Below, piece by piece: positions 40,174-42,738 of a stretch of DNA of 42,738 bases; within the stretch, counting starts at the first letter, position 1, and the number at the start of each line of letters is the position of its first letter. The DNA comes from Nostoc sp. NMS7 (lineage in GTDB: Bacteria; Cyanobacteriota; Cyanobacteriia; Cyanobacteriales; Nostocaceae). The translations under genes were made by a program, and so were the position numbers. Under the pieces are notes generated by a model. The model saw only the letters and a program-made list of their open reading frames with translations. It was not told the DNA's origin and made no database searches. The stretch lies in contig NZ_JABXKJ010000186.1 of assembly GCF_017115085.1 (NCBI RefSeq), positions 1-42,738 on the forward strand, read 5' to 3'.

Positions 40174-41490
40174 TTAGGGAGGATCGAGTCTACCTAAGCG
40201 TATTGGGTCATATTGATGTACTACTCCACAGATGCCAGCCAAAATTAACCATGAAAGCGCATTCAAACGAAAATCGAATAGGGTTACATCTACTGTATTG
40301 AATAGAACCCACGCCATAAAAGCCAGAAGATAACTGAAAAATATCAATCTGTCTTCTGTATTTATATATTTTGACTTTCGTAGTAATTGGACACCTGTAA
40401 TCAAAATCCAAGCGAGTAAGCCACAAAATAAAAAAGCACTGGGAAAACCAGTTTCAGCAGATAACATCAAAAACAAGTTATGGGGATGACCCAAGGGAAT
40501 CTGCATTTGAGCTTTGTAGAGTCCACTAAAACTGCGTAACCCCCAGCCAGTCAAAGGATGTTCCTGAGCTAAAGACCAGGCAAATTCCCACTGAGTTTTT
40601 CGCATTAAAGCGACTGGTCTATCTGGATACATATCGTCATTTAACCTTGCCCAAAAGAAAGCAGGAACGTACTGACGAAAAAATTGAGCTACTAGCGAGG
40701 GAGCAAAAGCTGCCAAAAGTACACTAGAAACGATCGCAGCGACAGCGCCCACAAGAATGCGCCAACCTTGGTAGAGTGCATAAGCTAAACAGGCCAAAAT
40801 AGCGATCGCCCACCCATTGCGCGAGTTGGTGAAAATCAAGGCAATGAAATTTGTAATCATCGCCACGGTTAGGAAGAGAAAAGGGACTGAATTCTTCCCA
40901 ATACCCAATCGCCATTGTTCAAGCCATAACCCTAAGCCCAGGATGAAAATTATCGCTAGATAAGCAGCGAAAGTGTTAGCGTGCAAGAAGAGTGAAGCAA
41001 TGCGGCCTGGGGGATTTCCTCCTGGTCTGATCGTCCAAGCAAAGACAATCCACAAAATCTCCAACTTCAAACTCCAGCCTAAAAATAACTGTCCCAAGCC
41101 GATAATTGCCACCGGCATGGAACCGATCACCAAAATCCAAGCCATTTGCCGCAATTGGGCAAATGTTTGAATCAGAGTGCTATGAGCAGCGAAAAGTAAA
41201 AAGAATGGTAATAAATTAAATAAGCCGAGGAAAGCTGCTGTCTTGTCTTGGGCAAACGCAGCACTCACGATCAGCAACACACTCAAAAGGGCAAATCCCC
41301 AGTTGAGGGGGCGGCGACTAATTTTGCGGTATTGTTTGAGCCAAGTTATTAATGCGACAAAACCTATAGTCACAGCCCCCAATAAAGGACTCAATGGGAA
41401 GATTAACAGTGCCCATAGAGAGTAGTTCCAAGAAGATTGCCAACGAGCCTTGAAATAGTCAAAAACTTTGTTCAAGCTGGCTCCCAACAT
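40174..41490 (-). CDS. O-antigen ligase/polymerase family membrane protein
   Basis: A 438-residue inner-membrane protein with ten or more hydrophobic helices. The Wzy_C/O-antigen ligase signature is clear: a long periplasmic loop with RKTQWEFAWSLAQEHPLTGWG and GHPHNLFLMLSAETGFPSA (about 300-345), including the conserved Arg and His. Members join or polymerise sugars on lipid carriers; cyanobacterial relatives include IctB, once proposed as a bicarbonate carrier. The role here (exopolysaccharide or LPS) is inferred. Its start overlaps the YaaW-family gene by 19 bases, so they are co-transcribed. Confidence 0.85.
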   Translation of the reverse strand: MLGASLNKVFDYFKARWQSSWNYSLWALLIFPLSPLLGAVTIGFVALITWLKQYRKISRRPLNWGFALLSVLLIVSAAFAQDKTAAFLGLFNLLPFFLLFAAHSTLIQTFAQLRQMAWILVIGSMPVAIIGLGQLFLGWSLKLEILWIVFAWTIRPGGNPPGRIASLFLHANTFAAYLAIIFILGLGLWLEQWRLGIGKNSVPFLFLTVAMITNFIALIFTNSRNGWAIAILACLAYALYQGWRILVGAVAAIVSSVLLAAFAPSLVAQFFRQYVPAFFWARLNDDMYPDRPVALMRKTQWEFAWSLAQEHPLTGWGLRSFSGLYKAQMQIPLGHPHNLFLMLSAETGFPSAFLFCGLLAWILITGVQLLRKSKYINTEDRLIFFSYLLAFMAWVLFNTVDVTLFDFRLNALSWLILAGICGVVHQYDPIRLGRLDPP

Positions 41491-42314
41491 TCCTCACGAG
41501 TGAGGCGAATTTGAGCTAAGGCGAAGACGGTAGGGATGATCCGACCATAGTTAGTGGCGATCGCTCTCCACCCTAAATCCGCAAAAAACCAAGTCCACAT
41601 TATCGGCCCAATCACCGCAAACATCGTGCGGGTTGCCCCATAACGAGCTGCACTCACTGTCATACCCCGTTGCGCCATTTGCATCGCTACATAGCTTTGA
41701 AATTGCGTTGCAGCTGCTTCTGAGCCTGTAATCGCCGTTTGTTTGGCTACTTGGTATGTAGCAAAGTGGATGGCAAATTGACGGGCAATTTGCTTGAGTA
41801 CAAGTGGCTGAAGTACGGAAGTAACCGCGATCGCACTACCGCCTTTGAAAAGTAATCCCAAGGGGTCACGTTGCAATAAAAGTGGTAGCGGTTGTTTTAG
41901 TTCTGATTTGAGCAGCTGACGCTGCACTTGTACAGTCAATTTTTGCTTTTCCTGTTCAGGCAATTTTTTCCACACCTGTCCTAGCAGATGCAAAAATACT
42001 TCTGCTTCTAAATCAATAGTTGCCAGCTGATTAGAATAGGGAATTTTTAGATACTTACATACTTGAACTAACGCTTGGCGGTAAGTTACCTGCCGTGTAC
42101 GTCCCCGTAATACTGTTATCCCATCTGCCGCCAAAAAGCGAAAGCGACCCTCTAGTGCGTCTAACCAAGCTTTGCGGTCTTGGCTTTGCACTTCGATAGG
42201 TTGGGGTGTGTGTACATAGTCTAGGGGATTGAACTTCCGACTAAATAGAATTGCCGTTAAGTCTTGCAATTCCTCTTCGGTCGCTAACTCTAGCGCCGCC
42301 CTCATTTCATCCAA
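41472..42314 (-). CDS. YaaW family (UPF0174) protein
   Basis: The frame is open to 42338, but the start is placed at TTG 42314: GGGAGG (42323-42328) lies eight bases before it and the family begins (M)DEMRAALELATEEELQDLT; an ATG at 42305 is the alternative. It has 280 residues: an N-terminal charged domain (FSRKFNPLDYV), a helical middle (AEVFLHLLGQVWKKLPEQEKQKL) and a hydrophobic end with possible membrane helices (LLFKGGSAIAVTSVL; TRTMFAVIGPIMWTWFFADLGW). YaaW proteins are widespread with no proven function. Coupled to the O-antigen ligase-like gene by a 19-base overlap. Confidence 0.82.
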   Translation of the reverse strand: MDEMRAALELATEEELQDLTAILFSRKFNPLDYVHTPQPIEVQSQDRKAWLDALEGRFRFLAADGITVLRGRTRQVTYRQALVQVCKYLKIPYSNQLATIDLEAEVFLHLLGQVWKKLPEQEKQKLTVQVQRQLLKSELKQPLPLLLQRDPLGLLFKGGSAIAVTSVLQPLVLKQIARQFAIHFATYQVAKQTAITGSEAAATQFQSYVAMQMAQRGMTVSAARYGATRTMFAVIGPIMWTWFFADLGWRAIATNYGRIIPTVFALAQIRLTREECWEPA

Positions 42315-42338
42315 TTTCCCATCCTCCCTTCCGTGCAA

Positions 42339-42738
42339 CTTGCTGTACTTTATTCTACTATTAGCTTTTAGCAGTCATTAGTAGTAATTTTGCACTTTGA
42401 TCAATACCTTAGCCAAAAAAAGAGTATGAAGAGAGGGCTGCTCTAGTATAATTATTGTCTTCCAAAACGACAACTCAGGTGCGTAGGCGTAGCCCGCCGT
42501 AGGCATCGCCTTTTTGGAGTACTAACTTGGGTATGTTGGATGGGATTCTCCTTTGGAGACGCTACGCGATCGCCAGCTATTAAGAATGAGTTAGGAAAAA
42601 ATTGGGGCGATGCCTACGGCTGGCTTGTGTGGTTACAGAAAACTGCTATGAGCGATCGCCATAGTAACCTATAATTATTGTTCTATAGCAGTAGCCAGAT
42701 AGATTAGGACGCTAAACGCAAGACATCCTCTATCGTAG
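42339..42738. other. Non-coding right end with dispersed repeats
   Basis: 400 bases with no gene. It holds a 15-bp perfect inverted repeat, GCCGTAGGCATCGCC (42496-42510) and GGCGATGCCTACGGC (42606-42620), the dispersed GTGCGTAGGCGTAGCCCG element (from 42479), a GAGACGCTACGCGATCGCC element and several HIP1-like GCGATCGC sites. The promoter of the YaaW gene should be near 42340-42440. Confidence 0.7.

Noticed and set aside
40174..41490. Naming the O-antigen ligase family protein IctB (inorganic carbon)
   Set aside because: The shared Wzy_C domain is not specific and nothing in the context concerns carbon uptake.
1..42738. tRNA or rRNA genes
   Set aside because: I looked for tRNA T-loop and anticodon patterns and for conserved rRNA stretches; the only GGTTCAAAT (2811-2819) lies within the 6S candidate and lacks a cloverleaf.

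Overview
The window is chromosomal DNA of a filamentous, probably heterocyst-forming cyanobacterium of the Nostoc/Anabaena type. Support comes from the many HIP1 octamers (GCGATCGC), the cyanobacterial gene orders tig-clpP-clpX and asd-dapA-rnj, a Ycf51 protein, a protein of the Mo-dependent nitrogenase C-terminal family, a caspase-like protein with a cyanobacterial architecture, and the dense short dispersed repeats and AT-rich heptamer repeats typical of these genomes.

Layout. 1-2.5 kb is a worn accessory patch of toxin-antitoxin-type genes: a BrnA-like antitoxin, an interrupted DUF29 gene, a ribbon-helix-helix antitoxin remnant, an intact PemK/MazF-type pair, a HicB remnant and a DUF433 gene, with a 25-nt sequence repeated three times between them. 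At 2.75-2.93 kb is a strongly structured, non-coding, rod-shaped RNA that I interpret as 6S RNA. 3-8.5 kb holds a ribosomal-protein-S1-type gene, a dienelactone hydrolase, and a GntR regulator/FAD monooxygenase pair facing an alpha/beta hydrolase. 8.7-12.5 kb is the tig-clpP-clpX protein-quality operon (minus strand). 13.4-17.5 kb is asd-dapA-rnj: lysine/threonine precursor synthesis followed by RNase J.

17.6-24.7 kb mixes decayed genes (a Gly/Ala-rich membrane-type protein, a Uma2 fragment) with a Mo-nitrogenase-family gene, a pseudo-caspase, an exported protein, ribosomal protein L32 (57 codons), a sulfite-oxidase-like molybdoenzyme and an aldehyde dehydrogenase. 24.9-31.1 kb carries a response-regulator/histidine-kinase fusion and a hydrophobic amino acid (HAAT/Liv/Nat-type) ABC transporter: lipoprotein binding protein, two permeases and one ATPase, with a Uma2 gene lodged between the permease genes and no second ATPase gene. 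31.3-34.2 kb holds two small cyanobacterial genes, a perfectly regular 20-bp tandem array, foldback repeats and an acyltransferase.

34.3-35.5 kb is another wreckage zone: a ScyD/ScyE-like fragment joined tail-to-tail to a PIN-toxin gene with its antitoxin. 35.6-38.9 kb has an aminotransferase/iron-type dehydrogenase operon and ycf51. 38.9-39.2 kb is a dead DUF6888/DUF6887 pair. The right end carries an unknown gene, a possible small RNA with an intrinsic terminator, an O-antigen-ligase-family membrane protein overlapping a YaaW-family gene, and a repeat-rich non-coding tail.

Most striking for follow-up: the 6S RNA candidate, the loss of the catalytic dyad in the caspase-like protein, the 20-bp palindrome-bearing array, the interleaved inverted repeats in front of the Mo-nitrogenase-family gene, dispersed repeats inserted in frame inside two genes, and the palindromes plus terminator at 39.97-40.13 kb.
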